Source: CAYQQQ01 sp964420125
Lineage (GTDB): Bacteria; Actinomycetota; Acidimicrobiia; Acidimicrobiales; Microtrichaceae
DNA: 64,000 bases
Reading direction: 5' to 3'
Assembly: GCA_964420125.1 (NCBI GenBank)
Contig: CAYQQQ010000001.1
Coordinates: 1-64,000 of the forward strand
Made by a program: the position numbers and the translations under genes. Below, piece after piece: positions 26,240 to 35,361 of the stretch; positions within the stretch are counted from its first letter, which is position 1, and the number at the start of each line of letters is the position of its first letter. The notes beneath the pieces were generated by a model. The model was given only the letters and a program-made list of their open reading frames with translations, ran no database searches and was not told where the DNA came from.

Positions 26240-27478
26240 TCATCGCTGGTGGCAGAGCTTCGCCTTGCGGTCGCTGCCGCAGGGGCACGGATCGTTGCGG
26301 CCAGCTGCGGCGAACACCCCCATCACCTCGTCCGCGTAGCGGCCGGCGCGCAGCAGGTCCGCCATCAGCCGCATCGGCCCGTCGACGTGGGTGAAGAACG
26401 CCAGGTAGCCGGCACAGAGGTAGTTCAGCCCCGGCTCCCCCTCCGGCGTGGTGAGGATGCGGTTCTTCGGGCACTCGCCGTTGCAGGCGAAGCGCACCTC
26501 GCAGCGCCGGCACATCCCCGGCAGCCCGTCGGCCTTGTCCCGGCCGAAGCGACGCTGCTGCGGCGAGGTCACCAGCTCCACCAGGGTGGTCGTGGCGATG
26601 TTGCCGATCAGGTGCTCGGGGTCCACGAAGTGGTCACAGGAGTAGACGTCGCCGTTGTGCTCCATGGCCACCGCACGACCGCACTCCTCCTGGAAGATGC
26701 ACATCGGTGGGGGAAGGCCCATCCAGGCGGCCAGCGCGGTGTCAAACATCTGCACGAACACCCGTCCCACGTCGCGCACCACCCACTCGTCGAACACGGT
26801 GGAGAGGAACCGCCCCCAGGCCGCCGGATCGACCGAGCGCTCGCTCACCGCGCCGGGGGCTCCGGTGAGCTCCACGATCGGGATGTACTGGATGTGCGCC
26901 AGGCCCAGCTGGTCGCGGAACCAGCGGTAGACCTCCACGCCGCGGTCCTGGTTGGCGGCGTGCACGGTGCACAGCACGTTGACGTCCACCCCGTGGCGCT
27001 GCAGCAGCTCCAGGCCCCGGAGCACCTTGGCCGAGGTGGGCTCCCCGCGCTTGTCCACCCGGTAGCGGTCGTGGATCTCCGGGGGGCCGTCGATGCTGAG
27101 GCCCACCAGGAAGCGGTGGCGGGCGAACAGCTCGCACCACTCGTCGGTGAGCAGGGTGCCGTTGGTCTGGATCGTGTGCTCGACCTGCTGGCCGGGACGG
27201 CGGTGGTGCTCCGCCAGCTCCACCACCCGGGCGAAGAAGTCCACCCCCATCAACGTCGGCTCCCCGCCCTGCCACGCCACCGTCACCGGTCCGTCGGGCT
27301 GGGACTCGAGGAGCTGGGAGATGTAGGTCTCCAGGAGGTCCTCGGACATCCGGAAGCGGTCCCCGGGGTACAGCTCCTCCTTGGACAGGTAGAAGCAGTA
27401 CTCGCAGTCGAGGTTGCAGATCGGCCCGTTGGGCTTGGCCAGCACGTGGAAGTGCTCACGCCCCGCCGAGAGGCTCAC
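26240..27478 (-). CDS. Anaerobic sulfatase-maturase-type radical SAM protein with SEC-C tail
   Basis: 412-residue radical SAM enzyme of the anSME class, which converts Cys or Ser in sulfatases to formylglycine. The radical SAM cluster motif CNLDCEYCFYL is at about residues 21-31, WQGGEPTLMG and HTIQTNGTLL follow, and the C-terminal SPASM region holds the auxiliary-cluster cysteines (CIFQEECG, YSCDHFV, CRRCEVRFACNGECPKN). The last 15 residues, RNDPCPCGSDRKAKLCH, are a SEC-C metal-binding motif. GTG start overlaps the SulP stop by 4 nt, so it is coupled to a sulfate-type permease. No sulfatase gene lies in the window, so the target may be elsewhere. Confidence 0.88.
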   Translation of the reverse strand: MSLSAGREHFHVLAKPNGPICNLDCEYCFYLSKEELYPGDRFRMSEDLLETYISQLLESQPDGPVTVAWQGGEPTLMGVDFFARVVELAEHHRRPGQQVEHTIQTNGTLLTDEWCELFARHRFLVGLSIDGPPEIHDRYRVDKRGEPTSAKVLRGLELLQRHGVDVNVLCTVHAANQDRGVEVYRWFRDQLGLAHIQYIPIVELTGAPGAVSERSVDPAAWGRFLSTVFDEWVVRDVGRVFVQMFDTALAAWMGLPPPMCIFQEECGRAVAMEHNGDVYSCDHFVDPEHLIGNIATTTLVELVTSPQQRRFGRDKADGLPGMCRRCEVRFACNGECPKNRILTTPEGEPGLNYLCAGYLAFFTHVDGPMRLMADLLRAGRYADEVMGVFAAAGRNDPCPCGSDRKAKLCHQR

Positions 27479-29223
27479 GCCGCTCCCCCCGGCTCGCCTG
27501 CCACGCCTCCGCCCCTGGCGCCGCCTGTCCCGCCCAGCGCGGCACGTCGCGCCTCGACGACCTCGCCCACGGAGCTGAACACAGAGTCCGCGCCCAGCAG
27601 GTCGAGCAGGCCGTAGCGGTGCAGCTCGGTGCGCACCTCGGTGGCGAGCTCCGCGAAGAGCAGCCGCACGCCCTTGGTGCTCAGGTCCCGGTGCAGCTCG
27701 GCCAAGGTCTTCCATCCCGTGTAGTCGACGTCGCTGATGGCGGCAGCGTCCACGCACACCCATTCGACACCGGGACGCCCCGCCAGCGCCAGCAGGTCCT
27801 GCTCGAAGCCGTTGGCGTTGGCGTAGAACAGGCTGGCGCCGAAGTGGTAGATCACCAGCCCGGGGGCGGCGTCGGCCCGATCGTCGAGCGGTCGGCTCTC
27901 CAGATGGGTGCCGTCGAGCACGATCACCCGGCGTGACGGGCGGTAGCCGCGGCGAACGTAGTCCAGCACCGACAGCACGATCGCCAGCAGCACCCCCTGC
28001 TCCACCCCCACCACGATCACCACCAGCGCCGTGAGGCTGGCGATCAGGAACTCGTCGCGCCGCACGGCCAGGATGCCCCGCATCCCGTCGACGTCGACGA
28101 GCTCGACGCCGATCAGGAACACGACGGCGGCCAGCACCGCCTTGGGCATGTACTCCAGCGGCCCGGTGAGGAACAGCAGCACGACCAGCACCACGGCGGC
28201 GGTCACCAGCTGGCTGAGCTGGGACCGCCCACCAGCGCTGTCCACCATCTGGGTCTTGGTCGGCGAGCCGTTCACCACGAAGGTCCCGGTGAACCCGGCC
28301 GCGACGTTGGCCGCACCGAGGCCGACCAGGTCGACGTCCTCGGAGAACTGCTCCTCCTCGCGCGCTGCGTAGGCCCGCGCGGTGGCAGCGCTCTGGGCCA
28401 GGATCACCAGCACCATGGCGCCGACCGTCGGAGCGAGTCGGCCGAGCGCCTTCCAGCCCACGTCGGGCACGCCGAGCGCCGGCAGCCCGCCCGGCACGGC
28501 GCCGAGGGTCGCCACGCCGTCGGCTGCCAGGTCCCAGCGCCAGCTCACCACGATGGCGGCGATCACCGCGATCAGCGCACCGGGCACTCGGCGGTCGATC
28601 ATCCGACCACCGAGGATGACCGCCAGCACTCCGGCCGACACGGCGACGGTGGCGACGTCGGTGTCGCCGAGGTGCGCCACGGTGCGCGCGAACTTCTCCA
28701 GGGTCGTGCCCGAGCCGTCCGCCACCCCCGTCATGCCGGCCAGCTGCATCATGGCCACCTGCACCCCCACACCGGTCAGGAACCCGATCAGCACGCTGCG
28801 GCTGAGGAAGTCGGCCAGGAACCCCAGGCGGATGAACCGGGCGACCACCAGCACCACCCCGGCCATCACCGCCGAGGCCGCCCCGAGGTGCACGTACTCC
28901 GGCGACCCGGCGGCGGCCATCGGGGCCAGCCCTGCGGCCAGGATTGCGGCGGTGGCGGAGTCGGCACCCACCACGAGGTGGCGCGACGAGCCCAGCACGG
29001 CGAACACGGCGATGGGGACCAGGATCGTGTACAGGCCGAGGACCACGGGCATGCCGGCGATGTCCGCGTAGCCCATCACCTCGGGGATCCCGAGCGCCGC
29101 CAACGTGATGCCGGCGACGACGTCGGTGGGCAGCTCGGCGCGATCGAGAGGGCGCAGGCCCTGGAGCACCGGCAGGCGCCTCAGGGCCCCCTGCGCCCCT
29201 CGGTCCTCGACAGATGGGTTCAT
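27475..29223 (-). CDS. SulP-family inorganic anion permease with STAS domain
   Basis: Second SulP/SLC26 permease, 582 residues. It carries LPTDVVAGITLAALGIPEVMGYADIAG and GLYTIL at the start of the membrane domain, GSPTKTQMVDSAGGRSQL in the substrate region, and a STAS domain over about the last 120 residues (CVDAAAISDVDYTGWKTL). The ATG at 29223 has GGGGAGG 9 nt upstream; upstream in-frame codons lack similarity. Its stop overlaps the start of the radical SAM maturase, so sulfate or another anion transport is linked to that enzyme. It diverges from the MFS gene at 29364. Confidence 0.88.
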   Translation of the reverse strand: MNPSVEDRGAQGALRRLPVLQGLRPLDRAELPTDVVAGITLAALGIPEVMGYADIAGMPVVLGLYTILVPIAVFAVLGSSRHLVVGADSATAAILAAGLAPMAAAGSPEYVHLGAASAVMAGVVLVVARFIRLGFLADFLSRSVLIGFLTGVGVQVAMMQLAGMTGVADGSGTTLEKFARTVAHLGDTDVATVAVSAGVLAVILGGRMIDRRVPGALIAVIAAIVVSWRWDLAADGVATLGAVPGGLPALGVPDVGWKALGRLAPTVGAMVLVILAQSAATARAYAAREEEQFSEDVDLVGLGAANVAAGFTGTFVVNGSPTKTQMVDSAGGRSQLSQLVTAAVVLVVLLFLTGPLEYMPKAVLAAVVFLIGVELVDVDGMRGILAVRRDEFLIASLTALVVIVVGVEQGVLLAIVLSVLDYVRRGYRPSRRVIVLDGTHLESRPLDDRADAAPGLVIYHFGASLFYANANGFEQDLLALAGRPGVEWVCVDAAAISDVDYTGWKTLAELHRDLSTKGVRLLFAELATEVRTELHRYGLLDLLGADSVFSSVGEVVEARRAALGGTGGARGGGVAGEPGGAA

Positions 29224-29363
29224 CGCGGCGCACCTCCCCGTCGCGGAGCACCTCCCAATCGGCACCAGGTCGATCCCGAGGGCTCCACCATCGCCGAAGT
29301 CTGCACCTCGGAACGCCATGATGGAGCGACCCTCGAGCACCGCACTCGGGAGCACTCCGCACC

Positions 29364-30962
29364 GTGTCCGACGCACCCGACCACCCGACCCCTGCGATCG
29401 ACGAGGCCGCGCCGGCACGCGCGCCTGCGGTGCTGCTCACGCTCATCCTCGTGGCGTCGGTGGCCAACCTCCCCCTGGCGGTGGCCAACGTGGCCCTGCC
29501 CGACATCGGCAAGCACTTCGACGCCAGCCAGACCCAGCTGAACCTGGTGGCCGTGGGCTACTCCCTCGGCCTGGCCGCCTCGGTGCTGTGGCTCGGAGCC
29601 GTCGGCGATCGCTACGGACGCAAGGCCATGCTGCTGATCGGCATCCTGCTCTCCGTCCCGGCCGGCCTGGCGGCGGCGTGGGCCCCGTCGGTGATGGTGC
29701 TCAACCTGGCGCGGGTCGTCGGCGGACTGGCCGCCGGGATGGCCTACCCCACCACGCTGTCCCTCATCACCGCCCTGTGGGCCGGAGCGGGACGCACGCG
29801 AGCCATCGCCCTGTGGTCGGCGATCGGCGGCGCCATCTCCTCCATCGGTCCCCTGCTGGCCGGCTGGCTGCTGCAGCACTACTGGTGGGGTTCGGTCTTC
29901 CTCGTGACCCTGCCCCTGATCGCCGTGGCCGTCCCCCTCACCCTCCGGCTCGTACCATCCCACGTCAACGAGACCGACGAGGCCGTGGACAACCTCGGCG
30001 GGGCGCTCTCCGCCCTCAGCGTCGGCGGCATCATCCTGGCCATCAACTTCGTGGTGGTGCCCGACCAACGCACCATCGCCGCGGTGTGCGGTGGCCTCGG
30101 CGTCCTGGCGCTCGTGGCCTTCGTGCTCCGCCAACGCCGTGCGCCCAACCCCCTCTACGACCTCGAGGTGGCAGCCCGACCGATCTTCTGGGTGGCGGCC
30201 TGCGCCGGGATCATCGTGTTCGGCTCCCTCATGGCCGCCATGTTCATCGGCCAGCAGTTCCTCCAGAACGTGCTCGACTACTCCACGGTCGACGCCGGCC
30301 TGGCCATCCTGCCGGCCGCGGCGTTCATGGTCCTCATCGCTCCGCGCTCGGCACGGCTCGTCGAGGCCCGCGGCGCCCGGTTCACGTTGCTGGTGGGCTA
30401 CGTGTTCGTGCTGGCCGGGTTCCTCACGATGCTGCTCCTGTGGAAGGACGGCGTGCACTACTGGGCGGTCGGCCTGGGCTACGCCCTGGTCGGCGCCGGG
30501 GTCGGCTTCGCCGGCACCCCCGCCTCGCACTCGCTCACCGGCGCGGTCCCGGTCCGTCGGGCGGGCATGGCCTCGGGCACCGCGGACCTCCAGCGCGACC
30601 TCGGCGGAGCGATCATGCAGTCGATCCTCGGCGCGCTGCTCACCGCCGGCTACGCCAGAGCGGTGAGCTCGATGATCACCGCCTCGCCCCAGGCCGACGA
30701 GGTCACCTCCCAGGTCCAGGCCGAGCTGACGAAGTCCTTCTCCAGCGCCGCCAACACCGCCGAGCAGTACCCGCAGTACTCCGACGCCATCATCGCCGGG
30801 GCACGAGACGCGTTCGTCGACGGCCAGGACTGGGCCTACCTCGCCGGGATCCTCGCGGTGCTCCTCGGCGCCACCCTCGTGTGGACGAAGTTCCCTCGCC
30901 GCGACGCCGAGCGCCGCCTGCTGGCGGAGTACCGACGGGACGACAGCACTGCCGCGTCCTGA
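29364..30962 (+). CDS. MFS transporter, DHA2 (EmrB/QacA) type
   Basis: 532-residue proton-driven exporter, probably with 14 membrane helices. The first helix and loop contain VANVALPDIGKHFDASQTQL, and motif A is GAVGDRYGRKAML, both typical of the EmrB/QacA family of drug or small-molecule exporters. A soluble loop of about 70 residues lies before the last helix (QADEVTSQVQAELTKSF). The start is a GTG at 29364 with GGGAG upstream. No regulator sits beside it, so its substrate cannot be guessed. Confidence 0.87.
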   Translation: MSDAPDHPTPAIDEAAPARAPAVLLTLILVASVANLPLAVANVALPDIGKHFDASQTQLNLVAVGYSLGLAASVLWLGAVGDRYGRKAMLLIGILLSVPAGLAAAWAPSVMVLNLARVVGGLAAGMAYPTTLSLITALWAGAGRTRAIALWSAIGGAISSIGPLLAGWLLQHYWWGSVFLVTLPLIAVAVPLTLRLVPSHVNETDEAVDNLGGALSALSVGGIILAINFVVVPDQRTIAAVCGGLGVLALVAFVLRQRRAPNPLYDLEVAARPIFWVAACAGIIVFGSLMAAMFIGQQFLQNVLDYSTVDAGLAILPAAAFMVLIAPRSARLVEARGARFTLLVGYVFVLAGFLTMLLLWKDGVHYWAVGLGYALVGAGVGFAGTPASHSLTGAVPVRRAGMASGTADLQRDLGGAIMQSILGALLTAGYARAVSSMITASPQADEVTSQVQAELTKSFSSAANTAEQYPQYSDAIIAGARDAFVDGQDWAYLAGILAVLLGATLVWTKFPRRDAERRLLAEYRRDDSTAAS

Positions 30963-31004
30963 CGCCGGGGCGCCGATCGCGGTTGGCGGTGCGGTCGACG
31001 CCGC

Positions 31005-32585
31005 TCAGCGGTTGAGGCGGTGGTAGAGGCCCCGCTGGGCCCGGTGGAGGCGCAGGAACTCCTTGTGCCGGCGGGCGTGCAGGGCGGCAGCCGCCGGCTC
31101 AGGCCGGAAGACCCGATCCAGCGGCGCACGGCCCTCCATGTCGCCCACTCCCAGACGACCGGTCACCAGGCCGGCGAACAGCGCCGCCCCCCGGCTGCTG
31201 GCCAGCAGCGGGTGCGCCACGCGGTGCAGGGGTCGGCCCATCACGTCCGCGTGGATCTGGCACCACACGTCCGACTGCGCCCCACCGCCGATGGCGCGGA
31301 GCTCCCCGAGGGAGCCCCTCACCACCTTCTCCGAGGCGTCCAGCATCCAGCGCATCTGGTGCGCCACCCCCTCCAGGACCGCCCTGACCATCTCGGGTCG
31401 CCCGCTGTCCATGCCGAGGTTCAGGAAGCTGGCTCGCATCCGCGTGTCGGACACCGGGGAGCGCTCGCCCTTGAGCCACGGCACGAACATCACCCCGCCG
31501 GCGCCCGCGGCGACCGAGGCGGCGACGGCGTCGAGGTCGGCCAGGGTGGGGGTGCCCCGGCCCAGACCGTCGTCCGCGGCGACGACCCGCTCCAGCAGCC
31601 ACTCGAGGCTCGCCCCGCCGCTGTCGTGGTTGTTGGCCAGCACGTAGCGACCCGGCAGCGACGCCGGCACGGTGGCCATCTGGTGGCTGATCGACGTGCG
31701 CTTCTCGGGCACGTGGCAGCCGATCCATGCCGACGTGCTGATCGACAGGTGGGCGTGGAGGTCCGACACCGCCCCGGAGCCCAGGGCGGCGGTGTGCAGA
31801 TCCGGCAGGCCGGCCACCACCGGGATGCCCGCCGGCACCCCCAGCCGGTCCGCCACGTCGGGGAGCACGCCGCCCACCACCGAGCGGATGGGCACCAGCT
31901 CGGGCAGGCGGGACGGGTCGGTGCCCGCCAGGGCCACCAGCTCGGGGTCGTAGGTGCACTTGTCCAGCTCGCGGTTGTCGGTGAGCCAGGAGAGGATCAT
32001 GGTGGCCTGGGTGGCCACCGCCCGCCCTGTCAGACGGAGGTTCAGGAAGTCGATCGGCTCCAGGAAGGTGGCGGTGCGGCGGTAGAGCTCGGGTTCCTGG
32101 TGCTGGAACCACAGGCGGTGCCCCATCGGGTCGTTGCCCTCGGGGTTGGGGGCACCCCCTGCCCGACGCACCCACTCGAGCACCGCCTTGGGGCGGTAGC
32201 CCTGCACCTCGAGCCTCCCGCCGATCTGGCGGCCGGCGAGGTGACGGCCCCGCTGGTCGAGCCACAGCATGCAGTCGCCGACGGGCTCGCCCTCGGCGTC
32301 GACGGCGAGGGTGGATCCCCACTGGCCCGTGCAGGCGACGGCGACGACCCTGGAGGGCTCCACCGCGCCACGACCCCGGAGCACGTCGGCGGCGTCGAGC
32401 ACGGCCTGCCACCACTGCCGGGGATCCTCCACCGCGCCGCCGTCGGGCAGCACCCGCATCTCCACCCGCCGGTGCTCGTGGTCGAGGACCTCGCCGCTGA
32501 GCGCCACCAGGACGACCTTCGGCCCGCCCGTGCCCAGGTCGATGGCCATCACCACGTCGTCGTCGACGGAGCGCACCGCGTTCAC
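31005..32585 (-). CDS. FGGY-family carbohydrate kinase (xylulokinase-like)
   Basis: 526-residue ATP-dependent sugar kinase. The N-terminal phosphate-1 motif is MAIDLGTGGPKVVLV, the catalytic Asp is in DCMLWLDQRG, and the C-terminal domain shows GGASLEWLL, FVPWLKGERSP and the adenosine motif AIGGGAQSDVWCQ. It belongs to the xylulokinase-like branch but its sugar is unknown. It is the third gene of an operon with a saccharopine-dehydrogenase-like gene and a sphingosine-1-phosphate-lyase-like gene; the GTG start at 32585 overlaps the upstream stop by 4 nt. The combination is unusual and suggests a pathway that ends in a phosphorylated polyol. Confidence 0.85.
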   Translation of the reverse strand: MNAVRSVDDDVVMAIDLGTGGPKVVLVALSGEVLDHEHRRVEMRVLPDGGAVEDPRQWWQAVLDAADVLRGRGAVEPSRVVAVACTGQWGSTLAVDAEGEPVGDCMLWLDQRGRHLAGRQIGGRLEVQGYRPKAVLEWVRRAGGAPNPEGNDPMGHRLWFQHQEPELYRRTATFLEPIDFLNLRLTGRAVATQATMILSWLTDNRELDKCTYDPELVALAGTDPSRLPELVPIRSVVGGVLPDVADRLGVPAGIPVVAGLPDLHTAALGSGAVSDLHAHLSISTSAWIGCHVPEKRTSISHQMATVPASLPGRYVLANNHDSGGASLEWLLERVVAADDGLGRGTPTLADLDAVAASVAAGAGGVMFVPWLKGERSPVSDTRMRASFLNLGMDSGRPEMVRAVLEGVAHQMRWMLDASEKVVRGSLGELRAIGGGAQSDVWCQIHADVMGRPLHRVAHPLLASSRGAALFAGLVTGRLGVGDMEGRAPLDRVFRPEPAAAALHARRHKEFLRLHRAQRGLYHRLNR

Positions 32586-33835
32586 GACGATCCCGACAGG
32601 GAGAACGGCACCTCCTCGCGCCGACCGTCCGCCCCGACGTGCTCGACCAGCAGCGGCAGCCCGCCACCGGAGACGCCGAGGCGACCGACCACCTCGGTTG
32701 CCAGCTCCAGGATGGGCCCCACGGGCACGATGGCCTCCGGTGGGTGCACCCCCGGGCCCCCCTCCAGCTGGCCACGCAGGGCCAGCACGGCGGCGAGGCC
32801 GGCGGGGATGCCGGTGCCCTCGCCCGCTCCCTCGCTGGAGGAGTGCAGCGAGCACACGTACGTGTGCCGCTCGCCGCCCTTCGTCCCGGCGACCACCACC
32901 CGGAGACAGCCTGCCGGACCGCTGATCCCGGCCTCGCCGAGCAGCCGCGGGCGCTCTCGGCGCAGCAGCGCCACCATCACGTCGATCGGCGCGACCTCCG
33001 AACCGCCGACGCTCACCGGGTCCTCCGACGCCATGCCGGCGCGCACGAGCGCCTGGGTCATCTCGAAGTAGGAGAGGGGGAACACCACCCCCAGGTTGCT
33101 GGCCTGCCGGAGCGTCGGGAAGTTGTCGGGCAAGGTGATGGTCTCGGGATGCGGGTAGGGGAACACCGGGTAGGTGCCCACGCCGGTGAAGTCCTCGTCG
33201 TGCACGAAGGCCGCGCCGGAGTCCTCCAGCATGCGCACCGACACCATCTCCCCGTCCACGAACAGCGGCACGTCGGAGGTCATCGCGTGGATGCGGTGCT
33301 TGAGCACCGCAGGACCCTCGTCGGGCTCACCGCCGTGGATGTGCATGATCTCCACGTCGTGGACCTCGTCGAGGAACCACTCGTCGCACAGCTTCACGAA
33401 CACGTTGGCGAGGCCCGGGGAGTTCCCCATGCCCACCAGCGACCGCACACCGGCGTCGCGCGCCCGGCCGTCGAGCTCCAGGATCGCCCGCGTGGCGTCG
33501 AGGTCGTCGCACACGTCGAGGTGGTCCACACCTGCATCTATGGCCGCCTCCAGCACCGGGGCGCCGAACCGGTAGAAGGGTCCGACGCAGTTGACCACCA
33601 GCGCCGCCCCCTCCAGAAGGGCGGCCAGCGACGCCGGAGCGGACACGTCCACCTCTGCGGCGGTGCACCGCGGGTCGTCGATGTCGGCCACCGTCCGGTT
33701 GGCCGCCACCAGGTCGAGGTCCGCCACCACGATCGTCGCCGCGTCGTCGGTGGCGGCGAGGGTCGTGGCCGCCACCCTGCCGATGCCGCCACCTCCGCCC
33801 AGCACGACCACTCGGGGTCCCGCGCCCCCGCTCAT
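32582..33835 (-). CDS. Saccharopine dehydrogenase-like NAD(P)-binding protein
   Basis: 417 residues with an N-terminal Rossmann motif VVVLGGGGGIGRVAATTLA and a following VNCVGPFYRFGAPVLEAAID, the hallmark of the saccharopine dehydrogenase/LYS9-like superfamily, which also includes trans-acting enoyl reductases and carboxynorspermidine synthases. GMGNSPGLANVFVKL and the later beta-rich domain agree with that. True saccharopine dehydrogenase activity is not implied. It overlaps the PLP enzyme upstream (ATGA) and the kinase downstream (GTGA), so all three are translated as a unit. No membrane segment or signal peptide is seen. Confidence 0.8.
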   Translation of the reverse strand: MSGGAGPRVVVLGGGGGIGRVAATTLAATDDAATIVVADLDLVAANRTVADIDDPRCTAAEVDVSAPASLAALLEGAALVVNCVGPFYRFGAPVLEAAIDAGVDHLDVCDDLDATRAILELDGRARDAGVRSLVGMGNSPGLANVFVKLCDEWFLDEVHDVEIMHIHGGEPDEGPAVLKHRIHAMTSDVPLFVDGEMVSVRMLEDSGAAFVHDEDFTGVGTYPVFPYPHPETITLPDNFPTLRQASNLGVVFPLSYFEMTQALVRAGMASEDPVSVGGSEVAPIDVMVALLRRERPRLLGEAGISGPAGCLRVVVAGTKGGERHTYVCSLHSSSEGAGEGTGIPAGLAAVLALRGQLEGGPGVHPPEAIVPVGPILELATEVVGRLGVSGGGLPLLVEHVGADGRREEVPFSLSGSS

Positions 33836-35223
33836 GGTTCGGGCACCGAGAGCTGCTGGTCCATCATGTCGTCCATCACCATCCTGATGAAGTCGTCGGC
33901 TTCGTCGTTCATGCCACCGGCCACGCCGCCGTAGATGGCGCCGGTGGCCGCCGTCTCGTCGCGGTGCTCCTTCGCCCAGGCGACCGCTGTGGCCAGGTCC
34001 GCCTCGAAGTCCTCCACGACCCCGGGCTGGGTCTGGGGTCCGGTGACCGCCATGTGGATGGCGTTGGGGTACTGCTGGCCGTTGAACCGCCACCCCCGCT
34101 CCCGCATCCGGTCGTTCACGAGGTAGATGTCGAACTCGTCGGAGGTGAAGCTGAAGCAGAAGGTGGGCTCGCCGATGATGCGCAGCTCGGGATGCGAGCG
34201 CACCGCGGCCTTCATCCGCTCCGCCGTGTCGAAGATCTCGCCGGCCTTGCGCAGGTAGCCGTCGCGGCCCATCTTCACCATCGCCGCCCAGGTCGAGGCG
34301 AGCAGGCCCACCGAGCGGGACCCGTCCATGCTCGGCGAGCAGTACTTGCCGCCCGTCCAGTCGGTGAGGTGGAAGTACTGGGAGTTGCGCAGCGCCACGT
34401 CGCGGAACAGCACCACCGAGGAGCCCTTGAAGGCGTAGCCGTACTTGTGGGTGTCCGCCGAGATGGTGGTGACGCCCGGGAGTCGGAAGTCGAAGGTGGG
34501 GATGGCGTAGCCCAGCTCCTGGCCCCAGGGCAGGACGAAGCCGCCCAGGCAGCCGTCCACGTGCAGGCCGATCCCCCGATCCACCGCCAGCTCCGACAGC
34601 TCCTCGATCGGGTCGATCGTGCCGTACCCGTAGTTGCAGGCGGAGCCGATCACGGCGATCGTCTCGTCGTCGACCAGGCCGTCGACGGCGTCCACGTCGA
34701 CCCGGGTGGAGACGGGGTCGATCGGCGCCTTCCGCAGCTCGATGCCGAAGAGGTGGCAGGCCTTGTCGAACGCCGGGTGCGCGGTCTCCGGCTTCACCAC
34801 GTTCCATCGCTGCAGGCCACGGTCGCGGCGAGCCTGCTCCCGGTAGGAGAGCACGGCGTGGGCGATGCTGCCCGAGCCCCCGGAGGTCACGAGGCCCCCG
34901 GGCGTGCCGTCCTCGATCGCCTCTCCGTGGAGCATGTCCAGGGTCATGGCGATGATCTCGCCCTCGAAGCGGGTGGCGCTGGGGCAGATGTCGCGCTGCA
35001 GGGCGTTGGCGTGGGCGAACAGGCCGAAGGCCTCGGTGAGGAACCCGTAGTGGTCGTGGTCGCCGCAGTACATCGTCCCCGAGCAGCGTCCCCCCTCCCA
35101 CCAGCGGTCCTCCTCGGTGGACATCTCGTGCAGCTCCGCCAGGATCTCCTCGGCGCTGCGGCCCTGGGGGGGCATCACCCGGTTCACCGGGTACCTCTCG
35201 GCGTAGGGGAACTGGCTGCTCAT
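33832..35223 (-). CDS. PLP-dependent lyase/decarboxylase, sphingosine-1-phosphate-lyase-like
   Basis: Fold-type I PLP enzyme of 463 residues in the group II decarboxylase/sphingosine-1-phosphate lyase family. The cofactor Lys is in SADTHKYGYAFKGSSVVLF, a motif very like that of S1P lyases, with LHVDGCLGGF carrying the PLP-binding Asp about 35 residues earlier and LVTSGGSGSIAHAV binding phosphate. It might cleave a phosphorylated long-chain or short-chain amino alcohol to an aldehyde and phosphoethanolamine, or decarboxylate an amino acid; sequence alone does not decide. It heads the three-gene operon with 4-nt overlaps. The ATG at 35223 is the first start with family similarity and has a weak GAGG upstream. 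Confidence 0.82.
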   Translation of the reverse strand: MSSQFPYAERYPVNRVMPPQGRSAEEILAELHEMSTEEDRWWEGGRCSGTMYCGDHDHYGFLTEAFGLFAHANALQRDICPSATRFEGEIIAMTLDMLHGEAIEDGTPGGLVTSGGSGSIAHAVLSYREQARRDRGLQRWNVVKPETAHPAFDKACHLFGIELRKAPIDPVSTRVDVDAVDGLVDDETIAVIGSACNYGYGTIDPIEELSELAVDRGIGLHVDGCLGGFVLPWGQELGYAIPTFDFRLPGVTTISADTHKYGYAFKGSSVVLFRDVALRNSQYFHLTDWTGGKYCSPSMDGSRSVGLLASTWAAMVKMGRDGYLRKAGEIFDTAERMKAAVRSHPELRIIGEPTFCFSFTSDEFDIYLVNDRMRERGWRFNGQQYPNAIHMAVTGPQTQPGVVEDFEADLATAVAWAKEHRDETAATGAIYGGVAGGMNDEADDFIRMVMDDMMDQQLSVPEP

Positions 35224-35239
35224 CTCGGGCCTCGGCGTG

Positions 35240-35271
35240 CGGGATCGGGGTTCTGCGGACAGGTGATCCCG
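35240..35271. other. Inverted repeat in the divergent region before the encapsulin operon
   Basis: CGGGATC at 35240-35246 and GATCCCG at 35265-35271 form 7-bp arms 18 nt apart, between the divergent PLP-enzyme and encapsulated-ferritin genes. It may be a binding site; a TAGGGT hexamer further on at 35321-35326 could be the ferritin -10 box. Confidence 0.3.
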
Positions 35272-35361
35272 AGTTTCTACTCCACCGGCGGCGGTGCGGT
35301 CCGATCCGCCGTCGAGCTGGGTAGGGTGAGTCCCGCAGCGACCCGACCCGACGGAGGATCG

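Noticed and set aside
27482..29512. Upstream extension of the radical SAM frame to 1090 residues
   Set aside because: The extension is the antiphase shadow of the second SulP gene; the real start is the GTG at 27478 overlapping the SulP stop.
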